This document shows, in pieces, positions 1 through 11,514 of a stretch of 64,000 bases of DNA (positions are counted from its first letter, which is position 1; each line of letters begins with the position of its first letter). A program made the translations under genes and the position numbers. The stretch covers positions 85,625,580 through 85,689,579 of the forward strand of contig CM047425.1 of assembly GCA_026168455.1 (NCBI GenBank). The letters are read 5' to 3'. The stretch comes from Theocolax elegans (Eukaryota; Arthropoda; Insecta; Hymenoptera; Cerocephalidae). The notes beneath the pieces are model-generated. The model saw only the letters and a list, made by a program, of their open reading frames with translations, was not told where the DNA came from and made no database searches.

Positions 1-3000
1 AATGATATATGTAATGTGGGAGAAGTATATATTAAGACATACAATTATATGAAAATAAAATAGTATATGAATAACAATGAGTTGCCTAACAATTATGAAT
101 TTTTAGAAAAAATATTTATGGACAGATTAAAGCTCCAAGTACAATAAGCTGCTGACAATTGTAAAATAGATTCTGAGCTTGCTACGGGTTTTATTCCAAT
201 TCTGATTATTCTTTTGTAAAAATAAATAAAAAAGTGTTAGTAGAACGTAATGATCATAATAAAAAATTTATAATTTATTAAAAAAATCGTTATTTTCTAA
301 TCAATGATCCAATCTTAATTTATCAAATGTTACATAATTTCAATATATTACACAATTATACATATAAACGAAACATTCATTTATCCTGGCAAATTAAAAC
401 AATAATAAATTGTATGGGTCGTAATAATTGTAAGAGTCGACATACTTGACAAAGTCACAAATTTTCAAAAACATATCAAGATATGGTTTAGGTAGATTTT
501 AAATTACTTTTTCCTCTAATAATACTGGATATGGAGTGTGTTGATGCACATTACGTAATAGTTTATATTACTATATACATTTAAATTACTATGTACATAG
601 TATTCTACTCACACATTATGTTCATAATCAATTTTTTGTGACGTCAATTTCGTATACATTGCCTTTACGTTACTAAATAAAATCTACGTATAAATGTTAT
701 ACTAATTTACATATACAAAATAAAATAAATATTTAATAAGTATATCCTGTTCAATTTTTTAATTGTTTTATCAAGTATATAGATTTTATAGTATTTTTCG
801 GGGATAAAATAGAAATATTTAACTATTTTTAAATATTCTAATATACGGATTTAAATTGGTTTATCTTATATTAAGGTAAATCAAACTTAATATATTAAAT
901 ATTTACATATTTTTTGTTTGAATTAAAATTTTATAACGTAAAATAGAACATTTCATGTTTTCTGCAGCCTTTTCTTTTGATACATATTCACGTCCAATTC
1001 ACGTCGTCTCGTAAAGAGTTGCAAACCTGCGAGATTTCATGGCCGTCTGTGGCAAAACGAAGCACAAAACTCGTTTAAAACCGGTTTTTATCCCTTGCTA
1101 AAAAATGTCGAAAAGAATTTCGCTACAGTCTTGAGCTATGCGTGCGGTGAAATCGCCGATCCCACAATTGTAAAAGTGAAGCTCTTTTCTACACAGTTCT
1201 TCTTTATCCTCTCGAACTTAAATCTAAATAGTTTATAACGCACAACATTATAAATAAAGAATAATGTTTGCATTGTGTAATAACTGCAATTTTAACACTT
1301 TTATATGTTTATCAAAATAGTTTGTTGAAATTAAAATGTATTAAAAAACAGATCAATATGCATTCATTTAGTAATCAGTCTAATAAACAAATAATAGTAA
1401 AATGTATAAATGTAAGATCAAATCATCAAATATTATAAAATTTTAAGCTATGGTACATCAATTTTGAAGACTAAAAAACTTTCTTGATAGAAATGAGTTT
1501 AATACTTAATTTAATTAAGTATTTCATAAAACAGACTGTTACAGCGAAATATGGAATTAACTAATAATGTTTTGACCGTACTGTAAACGCAGAAGAATGA
1601 AATTTATATAAAAAAGGTACATGTTAATTTAAAACTTAAATTTAAAACTTAAATTGAAATTAAATTCAAAGGTATAAAAAGATACTTTTCTATACAATAT
1701 ATTATACATTTGAATACTACATTTTACAGTTTATTTTATCTAAACATATTATCTTTATAATAACCTAGTCGATCTTCGGAACACATTTATCTCTCTCACA
1801 TCTGTCGATTCGATGCATAAATAAATAAATATAAAAAAAAATAAAACTATAAATTAATAAATAATTATTTAAACTATACTTGGTTAAAAGAATGTTTGCG
1901 TTCATTGGAAGGGTTTATCATCATCTAGAAGAAGTGGCAACCATTGCAAAACCATTTTATTGAGAAGTACAAAAGACAGACGATAGTATACCTTTGGTGG
2001 GGACTATAGGCTCCTCCCGTTGAGCCTTTAACTTTTGGGGTTTCGAAACGAGTTCCTTCGTTAGATTTTGATCATTTATATCTTGATGCCCGTTCAGTAA
2101 AAAGAAGGCGGAGCAAAGAATAATCCTCTAAGTTTAAACCAAATTAAAAGTTTATTTTTTCGTTACTTTTATTATTCGATAACTTATCTTATATAAAATA
2201 AATTTATGCAAAACTTAATTTTATTGGTATTAAATATCTTAAATACGAGACAAAATGAGCGATCGAGCGTATTGTTTAAAAGGGTCGTCAAATTTTGAGA
2301 GAAATTGAGATTACGTATTTGTATGTAAGCGATTGTTGTGATGAAAAGTTGGAGGTTTCGGAATTCAAAGTAAAGAGCATGAGTAATACACTGCACCAAA
2401 TCAGAGATGCATTCTCGATGCATCATTCTCAAATCAAAACTTACGAACGAAAAAGATATGAGTGTAGGTAATACCGCTTAATTTGTGTAAAGCGCTTTAC
2501 ACACATTAAGCGGTATTACCATATGCTATAGCATATACGCAAATATGTAAACACTTTGATGATATACCTCTTCATTCGCATTTTTATAAATTGAATATTA
2601 GAGAAATCGTTTGTTACGTTGAAATATATATGTTTGAAAATAAGAAAAACAAATATTAATTTATCCATTGTTAATAATTATTCGAAACAGAGCTTTATAC
2701 GTTGATTCTGCTGCAGTTACAGTTCTATTAAATGTTTTTTAATCATATATGCAATTAACAAAATACCTCAGTTCATTGACTGTAATACATGCGTGCATTC
2801 TTCTAATTATTGATCAAGTGTACAAATGTTGCAACTAAACAAATGTAATTATTTCCATAATGTAGGAAAATCGAACCTAAGTTCTACAAGCAACACAATG
2901 TGATAAAATGGATCAAAAAATATATTAATTACAAGATATTAATAAAAAAAAATTACAAGATATCGATCTATATAGATATTCGAAAAGTTTCTATAGTATA

Positions 3001-4165
3001 ATGCTACATAAAATGTGTGGGTATTAAGGTATGCTTGTTATCTTTTTTCTGCAATAATAATATACATAATAGAATAACATAATTTAGCATATACAAAATA
3101 TTTACAATGTAGTACAACCTCATTTTATCTCCTTTTACTTAAATCACTTGTCATATAAATTATTTACATTGTCAACTTATGAATACTTTAAAACAATAAT
3201 GATAATAACAATATAAAAAAATTAAGCCATGCAAAAATAAAAATAATTGGAATATTGCAGCAATAGCAGGGAAAAGTAGCAGAAAAAAATATAAAACATA
3301 AAAAAATATTTATGCATGTATTTTATAATTATAACATTTTATCAAGGCGGAATTCTCGACGACAACGTTGAACGCTCATTTTTCAAAATTAAAATTTGTA
3401 AAAGAACGAAAATTAATATTTTAACAAAGAAGCTTGCAGATAATTGAGCCGCACGAATTCATAAGAGCATTTGTCGTAAGATATAAAAAAGGACCTGCAT
3501 CAGGAAAGGAGAGTACAGGGATAATGCAGAATAAAAATAGTCAATTTATTCGATTACGGTCAATGACTTTATCTTAGTTTATTAAAAACACAAAAAATGT
3601 ACACACAAACATATAGTAATTTTTTGGAAACGTGTGAATTGAAAATAATGAATTTACGTTAAGCAAACGAAAATGAAAAATTATTAATATTTTTACGCAC
3701 AAAAAGAAACGCAATCACGAAACTGTCTCATGATTACTCGGGGCTTGTCGTCCGGTATGATTAGCCGATAGCAAAATTAAATAAAAAATAATTTTTTATT
3801 ATTTATTTACGCGATCGAAACGTAATCAATAATAAAAAAATAACGCATTTTCGACAAATATTAAATATTGAAGTTAATATATTAATTTCCCTATAGGAAA
3901 TTTTATGCGCAGAATATGCTTAATTTTATGCTAATCCAGCATTTTATAGTCTATTTTATGATTATAAACCTTACCACCTGGATACATAATTATCAGCATA
4001 AAATGTTGTAAATTATGCTGAACGATTTTTGAACGAATTGAGGTTATGTTATAATGAGAAATATAATATATGAAACATTTTTATGTTAAATTACTTTAAT
4101 AAATGCAAAATTACATTTAAAACTTCGTATAAATCATAATTAAACAAACAAAATTAAGTATAAAA
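1..4165. other. AT-rich non-coding stretch
   Basis: No reading frame here looks like a conserved protein; the open frames are short and low-complexity. A GC-richer patch at about 985-1180 could be a conserved non-coding element or an unrecognised exon, but I see no splice-bounded frame that convinces me. The only strong structure is the palindrome at 2467-2520, listed separately. Confidence 0.6.
2467..2520. repeat. 54-bp near-perfect palindrome
   Basis: Two 27-base arms (GGTAATACCGCTTAAT at the outside, GTAAAGC at the centre) meet with no spacer and differ at one base. A second, perfect 16-bp palindrome (ATATGCTATAGCATAT) follows directly at 2521-2536. This could be a relic of an inverted-repeat transposon, a hairpin RNA precursor, or a protein-binding site. 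Nothing in the flanks decides between them. Confidence 0.85.
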
Positions 4166-5070
4166 CTATATCTTCCACTTATTTACATTCCCCAAAACAT
4201 TACTGAGAGTTGTAACTAATTCCTCAGGCATAGTCTTCAAGTTCTGCTTCAATCTTGATTTAGTGATTGCGACTATAAATAAAATTAATATTATTAAAAG
4301 ACAGCTGTTAATAAGTGAACTATAAAATTACTATTTCAAAATTCTTACCGTCGATTAGTTGACTCAACTGAGTAGGTTTAAATTTTATTTTATTTTGGTG
4401 TAGAGTAGAGACTTTTACAGATGTAAATTGCATTGCCACATCTTTTGTAATAAAATATTTTAGAATCTTAACGTAAGACCTACTTATAACATAATCCTTA
4501 TCTATCAGAGAGCATAGCTTTACGTACTGAAATAAATAGGAGGAATATATATAAGCTTAGTAATAAAATGGATCAGTAATGAGTACATGAAATTCATTGC
4601 AATACGTACCACATCATTTTTGAAATAATTATCATTCTTTAGTTTATTGTCAAACTTATTAAAAGCTTGCATTGAGTTAATAGGTAAGATGAGGTTGTAT
4701 TTCTTCTCTAAATTGGATGCAGACGTACTCACAACTTTTTTATCGATCAGATAGTTATTCATCTCATTTTGCTTCTGCTTCATACTATAAACAACATTTG
4801 TCAAATCAGCCAATTGAGAAACAACTGCAGTCTCAAAATCTAAAATAAAATATGCAGACATGTAATTATAAAAAAATACTTTTACATTATTAGAAAACAT
4901 AAAATTTATAATCATATTTTCTCACCAGAATTGCATTCGATACTCTCCAAATGAATAATTGGGATTATAGATATTTGTTCCTTATGAGTATCAGAATTGT
5001 TTAAACTTACATTTGAGTTTTTGAACTCAAAAGATGTATTTTCTTTGTCGGAGGGTAAAAGTAAAGGTAA

Positions 5071-5074
5071 ACTT
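5071..5074. repeat. Target-site duplication ACTT, left copy
   Basis: ACTT lies directly before the TGTGAC start of the 5' LTR and recurs at 18601-18604 directly after the GTCACA end of the 3' LTR. Ty3/gypsy integrases typically duplicate 4-6 bp. The pair shows that everything between entered, or now behaves, as a single insertion. Confidence 0.9.
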
Positions 5075-6104
5075 TGTGACGGAAATCGTCACACAATCTA
5101 TTCACGACGAAAAGAATATTTAAATTCGCGAATTGTAAGTCGTCGGAGCCTTTCGTATGTCAAGGCCAACCGACGACACTTGTTTATTTTTCTACAAGTG
5201 TACAAATACGCGCGCAATAGTACGTAGGAATGAGAGCGCGAGAGTGTGTGTGTGTTTCCCACTCTCATCCCTTTTTCGGAAATTAGGCAATTGCCTATTT
5301 AGTACGTCCCGATCCGCCGCTCGAGGCGGACAAAAATCTATCCGGTGCGATATAGTTTTTCCGGCTAAGAAAAGGCGCGTGAGGCGCACAGCCGTCGAGT
5401 TCCGGATTATCCTCGCGAGGTGTACTGCGAGTGATCTGGTTAGTGAGTAGGACGGGAAGTGTGTGAGTGAGTGCGGACGCGGTTCGCGAGGCACTCGACG
5501 CGGCACAGGGCCGCCTCTCCAACACCACTGCCGACGTCGGTCCTCCGTTGCCCAGGAGGACACAGGGACACGGATCGGCTGGGCCATCCACGGGGCGCAT
5601 CCCGGTAAGTCTCATTTAAATTACCCCGCGTTCCCCCCATTACCCCGAGTGTATATGTGAGTGTACATCGGGAGTGCATTCGGGTACGCCGGTACCCGAA
5701 TAGCGGAGATCGGGGCAAAGTCAACCGCAGGCGAGGATCTCGATCCGGTTGACTCCCGATACTTCCGCCCGCGCGAAAGAACAGTGTCGCGTCACGAGGC
5801 CTGGATGGCCAATTGTTAATACATTAAAATAAATGCTTCTTTTATTTTTATTCTAATTCTGAGTATTTATTGTTCTCCCCGTTCCCGCCGACATCCTTTA
5901 ATTTTTATTTCGTGTTGAGGCAAGGAGGATTGCCCGAATCCTCCACACCGATCGTCCCAGCAAACTCGTGTTCCTGGCGACAGCCCGCAGTTCCCGCTAA
6001 CAAAATTAAATAATTGTGTACGCGGTATTGGGCAACGCGGCCCAACGGTTTTATTAATTGCATAATATAATTAAAATCACCGGGTACGCGAATACCACGT
6101 CACA
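5075..6104 (+). repeat. 5' LTR of the gypsy element
   Basis: Starts TGTGACGG and ends CCACGTCACA, giving a short terminal inverted repeat. Positions 5318-6104 align with the 3' LTR at 17857-18600; the first 243 bp have no counterpart there. An AATAAA-type polyadenylation signal lies near 5827. Many stops in all frames and CpG richness fit a regulatory LTR; the short open frames here are not genes. Confidence 0.9.
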
Positions 6105-6106
6105 AA

Positions 6107-6122
6107 TGGCGACCGTGACAGG
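6107..6122 (+). other. Primer-binding site, tRNA-Arg type
   Basis: TGGCGACCGTGACAGG begins two bases after the LTR end. It would pair with the CCA-bearing 3' end of a tRNA. From memory, the mdg1/412 group of insect gypsy elements uses the same TGGCGACCGTGACA sequence with tRNA-Arg. The tRNA assignment is family knowledge, not something this window proves. Confidence 0.8.
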
Positions 6123-6223
6123 ATGTTCGGTTTCGTCCTCACCGATTTTAAATTAAAGTACAAGTTTGTCGGCCATCTTTTCGCGCGCGAGAAGTGTCGC
6201 GGCGAAACGTGAGCGAGTTGAGT

Positions 6224-6224
<1 letters not shown>

Positions 6225-6284
<60 letters not shown>
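6225..6284 (+). repeat. GA dinucleotide microsatellite in the retroelement leader
   Basis: About 28 uninterrupted GA units sit just downstream of the primer site. They create long low-complexity open frames on both strands that are not genes. Confidence 0.95.
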
Positions 6285-6285
<1 letters not shown>

Positions 6286-7120
6286 GGCGTGTGAGACGCG
6301 TCTCTATACCGGAGTATTCCCCCTCTTGCTCGGGTATCCGAGGAGAGATATACACCGGTATATCGGGAGAGAGTTCGCGCGCGACCGTGTTCAGCCGAAA
6401 GCGCCCGATCTCACCGAGATCGGTCTCTCTCGATCGCAAGCTTGACGGGAGATCTTTGCTAGCTTGTATGGGAGCGGCAAAGTAGGGAGAGAGTAGCTTG
6501 CGCCGCGGATCGCAAGCAGCGAGAATCCCCCCCGAACAGCGCGCAGGGAAGACTTCGCGAGAGCCGATCATCATCGGCTCTCTCCGATTGCGCCCGCGAG
6601 TGGGAGTGAGAGAGAGAATCCCTAGTCGCGGGGAATCGGAGTTAGGTGCTAGGCGGGCTATATGGTGTGTGAGAGTGAGAGAGATAGTGCGATCGCCTAG
6701 CCCTTTCGCGTATTAAGTCTTCGCAGCTGGTTTCGCCGATAGAAACCACTGCGGCGAATTATTTTTATTTTCGTTTTAATAAAATAAATTCGTTCCCGCG
6801 CGGGATTTATTTGATATTTATGGTGTGAGAGTGTTTGCAAATAGATCCTTTCGGGAGAGGTAGCTGCCCCACTCCCCCCCCCCTTTTAAAGAAAATTTTA
6901 AATAATTTATTTTTCTTATATACGGGACGCGGCGATATAACTATTGTTGTTATTTGAGTTCGAGAGTGCAGCATTTTTATTTTTGCTATCCTCCCCTCCC
7001 TGACCCACATATATTATAATATAGTAATATAAATTAAAATTGTGTTTTATTTATTACTAATTATTTTTATAATATATGTAACATTATATTTGTGTGTTAA
7101 AATATATTTTGCAACTTTTG

Positions 7121-8545
7121 TTAATTATTTAGACTTGTTTGCAAGTTAAATAATTAACATTAAGTAACTTTGTGTGAATCGGCCGCAAAGTTACAATAGT
7201 TGTAATATTAATTATTTAAACTCGTGTGTGAGTAAAATAATTAAAGTTATTTTTGTATTGCAATTATCTGACAGTAATTACTTAATTTAATATTTTGTAT
7301 TTATTAAGTGTTACTGCTCACGATATTTGTAACATATTTTTGAAAATTTTTGAGTGTGAGAAAATTTTTTTTTTATAACTCGTGTTAATTTTTTGCAAGT
7401 TAAACAATTAATGTTAAGTATCTTTGTGTGATTGTTCCGCAAAGATACGAGAGTTGTAAAATATAATTATTTAGACTCGAGAGTGAGTTGAATAATTGAA
7501 TTTTTTTTGCATGTATTTTAATGATCGGCATCTAACCTAATATTTTGTATTCGTTATTTGCTGTGAAATTTTAATATATGTAAAAAACTTTCTTTTCTCT
7601 TTTTGTGTGTTTAAATTATATCTCCACACATTTTTACCAATTATTTAGACTTGTTTGTTAGTTAAATAATTGGTTATAATTTTTTTTTTTGGTGTGTTTG
7701 AGTAAAATAATTCGGTGTATAAATTTAATTGTTTAGACTTGTTAGCAAGTTAAATAATTAAATTTTCATTTCCTTTTCGTTCAATTCATTTAAAAAAGGG
7801 AATTATAAATTATTTCAACTGGGTAGCAACATAAATTATTTATTTAGTCCTTTTTAGGATAAAATATATATATTTCGCTGAAAAATTGTTTGGGACGACA
7901 ATTAGTGAAATAATTATTTTGTTGCAAACCATACGGGATTTACAACATTTTGTAAATACCCCTACTGTTGAAATAATTTAATTAAATTTGTGTTTGTAGT
8001 GTAGTGTAAATTATAAAGGAAAATTTATTTTCTTTTGGGCTTGGAAAAGCAAAAATAATAAATAGTGTCTTGGTGTGTGTGAACCACAAGACACTGTATT
8101 TATTTTTAAATTTATTTTAAAATTAATTATTTAGGCTCGTTAGCGAGATAAATAATTTAATTTTTTTTCTCTTCTTTTCTTCCTTTATAATTTGCTGTTT
8201 CTGTAATTATTAATAGATTGAAACTTTAATTATTTCAATTTCCATAACAGAATAATTTCGTTTCGCCAGTGAGGAATCTTTTGGATTATAACTGGCGAGA
8301 GGGATATTTTGGGAAATCGTTAAATTTACCATTACTGGTAAATTACCGACGATATTGAAATAATTTAAAGATTTATTTTTGTTAATAATTATTTGTACTT
8401 GCAGAAGCAATTGTATAGAGTCTTGGTGTGTGTGAGTCACAAGACACTATTATAAACATTAATTATTTAGACTTGTGAGCAAGTTAAATAATTAATTTTA
8501 ATTTGGTGCAAGTGTTAAGTGTGTGATTTGCCACAACTTTAACCA
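7121..8545 (+). repeat. Array of two alternating hairpin classes in the leader
   Basis: Class A: AATTATTTAGACTYG, a 4-nt loop, then CRAGTTAAATAATT, at about 7121-7157, 7208-7244, 7464-7499, 7636-7674, 7721-7764, 8120-8164 and 8459-8495, with degenerate copies near 7380 and 7690. Class B: a stem closed by CTTTG/CAAAG or CTTG/CAAG with a GTGTGA motif at the loop's 5' side, at about 7164-7194, 7418-7448, 8064-8095, 8419-8448 and 8513-8545. Stems are kept by compensatory changes: GTAACTTTG/CAAAGTTAC versus GTATCTTTG/CAAAGATAC; ACTTG/CAAGT versus ACTC/GAGT; outer TTAATT/AATTAA versus CCAATT/AATTGG. This points to selection on RNA structure. Confidence 0.85.
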
Positions 8546-8763
8546 ACAAAATTTAATTATTTTGTCCCTCTAAGGACGAAAGAAATTTCTTTTAAAGAAA
8601 ATCTTTTGGATTTTGACCAAGTAAATTAATTTTGTTGGTACACTAGTCGGTGCATCTTTACAATTTATTGTAATTAAGCCGACACCAAAATTTTTTTTTT
8701 ACTCGTCGGGAGTAATAATTATTTTATTGTGGTGAGTCCAATAAAATAATTTCCAATTGAAAA

Positions 8764-11514
8764 TTGGATACTTCCGAAGTATTTGAAACACTAGGGATTT
8801 CATCTGAAATCCCGGTTGAGAGTACTTCTCCCGACGTAACACGTCGGCTGCTGCTGGTCAAAAAAATAATGGCCAGCAGCTATGAAGCCCGAATGGCCCA
8901 GCTTATGCGTGAATCACGCATAGCTAGGGATATTCGTCGGGAAACGAAGAAGCTTCCGATTGAGGCAGTGTATGCCCAATTGGAGCATCTAAGTTTAAAC
9001 GCAAATGGCGAAGAGGCGGAGTGCCGCGAACGCCTTTTGCGTCACCGGATAAGATGTGTAGACATTAATCTGGAAATACCATGGTTCTCTGAATACGATG
9101 AGAATGTAAGGGCAGAGCCTGCACATAAACCTCTAGTATGTCAGGAACTATGGAAAATTAGAAAACCTCGTTCCAGGAAAGGGAGTGTGGTCCCATCAGG
9201 AACGGAAGTTTCTTGCGAGTCCGAAATGTCGGATCGCGAAAGGGTTGCTAGTGACAGAGCATCTATCCCTGAAGAAGATGGAGCTCAGTCACCAAGTGGT
9301 CTGCCTAGAAACTCGTCATTGAGTACTGCACAAAGCCCGAGGTTGGCATCAACAGGTGCTATACCTAAACGGTTTGGTGAGGTACTGGGAGCAAACATGA
9401 CCACGACTGCAATCCCTTATGTTCCTGTTTCGGTGGCTGCAACATCATGCACAACCACTACGTCGACGGTTACGACCGTGACGACTGCTCAACTCGGAGG
9501 TTTTTATGCACCCGCACATTACCTCCCAATTGAAGAGCAAAGAAACAGCGGACATCTTGGCACTAGAGAGAGTGAAGTGCCAACACAACATTTTGACTTG
9601 GGTTCGCAGACGGAAGCCGACCGTCGTACGTCACGAGGATACACCTCTAGACAATACGACAACAGGCAACCCGAGGCTAATACAACCGAACGTCAATTTG
9701 TTGATGATAGGAATGGATATGACCTTCCTAATGACGTCAGTGTTCAATCTTACGAAAAACCGATGTTTGAACAGAGACGTCGTGAGACCTCTTCTAAGAC
9801 TTGTGAGGGACAAGATAGAAGAGAGAGGCGTGAGTACACGACTCCAAACAGAAAGTCACGATACCATCGTTCTGTGAGTAGAGCCTCAAGCAACGATGAA
9901 CGTCGTGATAGCTGTACGGAGAGACGTACTCAGAAACGTCAGTCCAACCGTAAACTCGACGACCGAGCACAGCCGGAAATTCCGGAGCAAGGTCACAGAG
10001 AGAGGTCGGACAGACGTAGAGAAAGGCCTCGAGAGAAACGTGCGGTGGCTACTTGCGATCAGTATACTCAGACGGATTCGTCCGATGGGTATCAGTCTGA
10101 TCGCAAACCTGCTCGTAGGAGACCCGATTCTCGTAGGGCGGCTGAAGGCCGACAAGAGAGTAGGAATCCGTCTACCAGCAGGCGTAGGAGTTCCCGGACG
10201 GATAATAGAGACGACCGTCGGGAAAGAGATTCCTACGAAGCCAGGCCAAGGTATCGCGAAGACGATAACCGAAGGCACGATCGGATAGGGTGCGCACGAG
10301 AGCTGCGTATCTGGAACATGTCCTTTGATGGTGAGACCAAAAAGGACGCGGAAGAGTTTCTGAACCGTTTACACGACTTCAGAAATGACAACGAGTTCTC
10401 AGATCGCAGGATGTTTAGTGCCCTGCCCAATGTGTTCTCAAAATCAGCTCTGTTCTGGTATAGAACAGTTCAGCCATCTCTTCGAGATTGGCGTGATTTT
10501 GAGATCGAGTTCCTAAATGAGTATGGCCGTATAATAAATGACGAAGATTTACTCATGGAACTTCGATCAAGAACACAAAATGAGGGAGAAAAGGCTACGA
10601 CGTTCTTGAATTGTTTCAGAGCGATCGTAAATAAGTTTAAATGCCCTCCCTCATTAGAACAACAAGTAAAGATGGCCTACTCGCAGATGAGGCCAGATTA
10701 CTGTAGGTACATACCAGTACGACAAATCAGGAATTTCTGTGATTTGACAAGCTACGGTAATGCGTACGAGCAGCATTTAATATGGAACACGAAATTCTCC
10801 AGTTCCAACGTTAAGCGCGAGAAGCTCGTACCAGAAGCTTTTCCGAAACAGAGTGGTGGAGCACGAGTTTCGGGTAAAGTGGCGACTGTTACCGAAAAGA
10901 GTAAGGATGAGTCTTCTCATTCAGATAAACAGTCGTCGAAGAAAACTATTAAGAAGAAGAGCAAGAAAAGTGCGAAAAACTCGCCAAACTCTTCTTCAAG
11001 CGAATACGAAGCAGCCGCTGTGTACGGTACTTCCAACGTCGCTAATAGTTTTCAGAAACGATACGGCAAGTCGAATAATGGAGTGAATGCCCCCAATTCG
11101 AAATCCGTATCGTATGTGCCTGTTTCTCAACAGTCACCTGGGCAACAAAAACAGATCTCGGGCAAAAGAGAAAGACGTGCTTTGACGAATTCTCAACTGC
11201 CCCATCAAAACGTTTTTGTCCCACAAATGGCACAAAACCTGGTGAGGTATGTGCAACCACAGGCGACGGCAGTAAATCCAACAAACCTAAGCACCAACTT
11301 TGTCGGCGTGTGTTTCACATGCCAAAAAATCGGTCATAGGTCGTCGGATTGCCCGAGCCGAACATGCTACCGATGCGGAAACATTGGACACACCGCTAAG
11401 CAGTGCTCTACCGAATTGGTAGCAAAGGAGTGCCAGCTGTGTGGAACTAGTGGCGTTACACTCCAAACATGTCCTAACTGCGTCAGGTTCCTTCAAAACG
11501 TGGGAAACGAATAA
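8764..11514 (+). CDS. gag: Gag polyprotein of the gypsy element, copy 1
   Basis: An open frame of up to 917 codons closed upstream by TGA at 8758. The first in-frame ATG is at 8869, giving about 881 aa; the preceding 35 codons, from a TTG at 8764, also look like protein, so a non-AUG start is possible. Order: SAP-like helix-turn-helix at residues 58-92 (counted from 8764); long Arg/Ser-rich disordered region 130-510; retrotransposon capsid domain about 515-680 (WNMSFDG...FLNRL, FWYRT); Lys/Ser-rich linker; two CCHC zinc knuckles near 855-890 (CFTCQKIGHRSSDC and CYRCGNIGHTAKQC); a final Cys cluster. It would form the virus-like particle and bind RNA. The frame is intact although the rest of the element is wrecked. 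The last six bases, GAATAA, come from beyond the breakpoint. Confidence 0.88.
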   Translation: MDTSEVFETLGISSEIPVESTSPDVTRRLLLVKKIMASSYEARMAQLMRESRIARDIRRETKKLPIEAVYAQLEHLSLNANGEEAECRERLLRHRIRCVDINLEIPWFSEYDENVRAEPAHKPLVCQELWKIRKPRSRKGSVVPSGTEVSCESEMSDRERVASDRASIPEEDGAQSPSGLPRNSSLSTAQSPRLASTGAIPKRFGEVLGANMTTTAIPYVPVSVAATSCTTTTSTVTTVTTAQLGGFYAPAHYLPIEEQRNSGHLGTRESEVPTQHFDLGSQTEADRRTSRGYTSRQYDNRQPEANTTERQFVDDRNGYDLPNDVSVQSYEKPMFEQRRRETSSKTCEGQDRRERREYTTPNRKSRYHRSVSRASSNDERRDSCTERRTQKRQSNRKLDDRAQPEIPEQGHRERSDRRRERPREKRAVATCDQYTQTDSSDGYQSDRKPARRRPDSRRAAEGRQESRNPSTSRRRSSRTDNRDDRRERDSYEARPRYREDDNRRHDRIGCARELRIWNMSFDGETKKDAEEFLNRLHDFRNDNEFSDRRMFSALPNVFSKSALFWYRTVQPSLRDWRDFEIEFLNEYGRIINDEDLLMELRSRTQNEGEKATTFLNCFRAIVNKFKCPPSLEQQVKMAYSQMRPDYCRYIPVRQIRNFCDLTSYGNAYEQHLIWNTKFSSSNVKREKLVPEAFPKQSGGARVSGKVATVTEKSKDESSHSDKQSSKKTIKKKSKKSAKNSPNSSSSEYEAAAVYGTSNVANSFQKRYGKSNNGVNAPNSKSVSYVPVSQQSPGQQKQISGKRERRALTNSQLPHQNVFVPQMAQNLVRYVQPQATAVNPTNLSTNFVGVCFTCQKIGHRSSDCPSRTCYRCGNIGHTAKQCSTELVAKECQLCGTSGVTLQTCPNCVRFLQNVGNE

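Larger units (their letters stand above)
6123..8763 (+). other. Long untranslated leader of the gypsy element
   Basis: 2.6 kb between the primer site and gag. The first 650 bp are GC-rich and contain the GA repeat; from about 6770 it becomes very AT-rich and is filled with hairpins (see 7121-8545). Stops in all frames rule out coding. Leaders this long and structured usually carry packaging or translation signals in LTR elements; which one applies here is unknown. Confidence 0.8.

Noticed and set aside
5192..5724. Overlapping frames of 94-131 codons on both strands in the 5' LTR
   Set aside because: CpG-rich LTR sequence; the same frames recur in the 3' LTR and show no protein motifs or conserved start.
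6077..6574. 165-codon minus-strand frame and plus-strand Arg/Glu frames over the GA repeat
   Set aside because: They exist because the GA repeat has no stops; low-complexity LS or RE repeats, not proteins.
9886..10278. 130-codon frames on both strands within gag
   Set aside because: Shadows of the Arg/Ser-rich gag region; repeated in gag copy 2 only because the DNA is duplicated.
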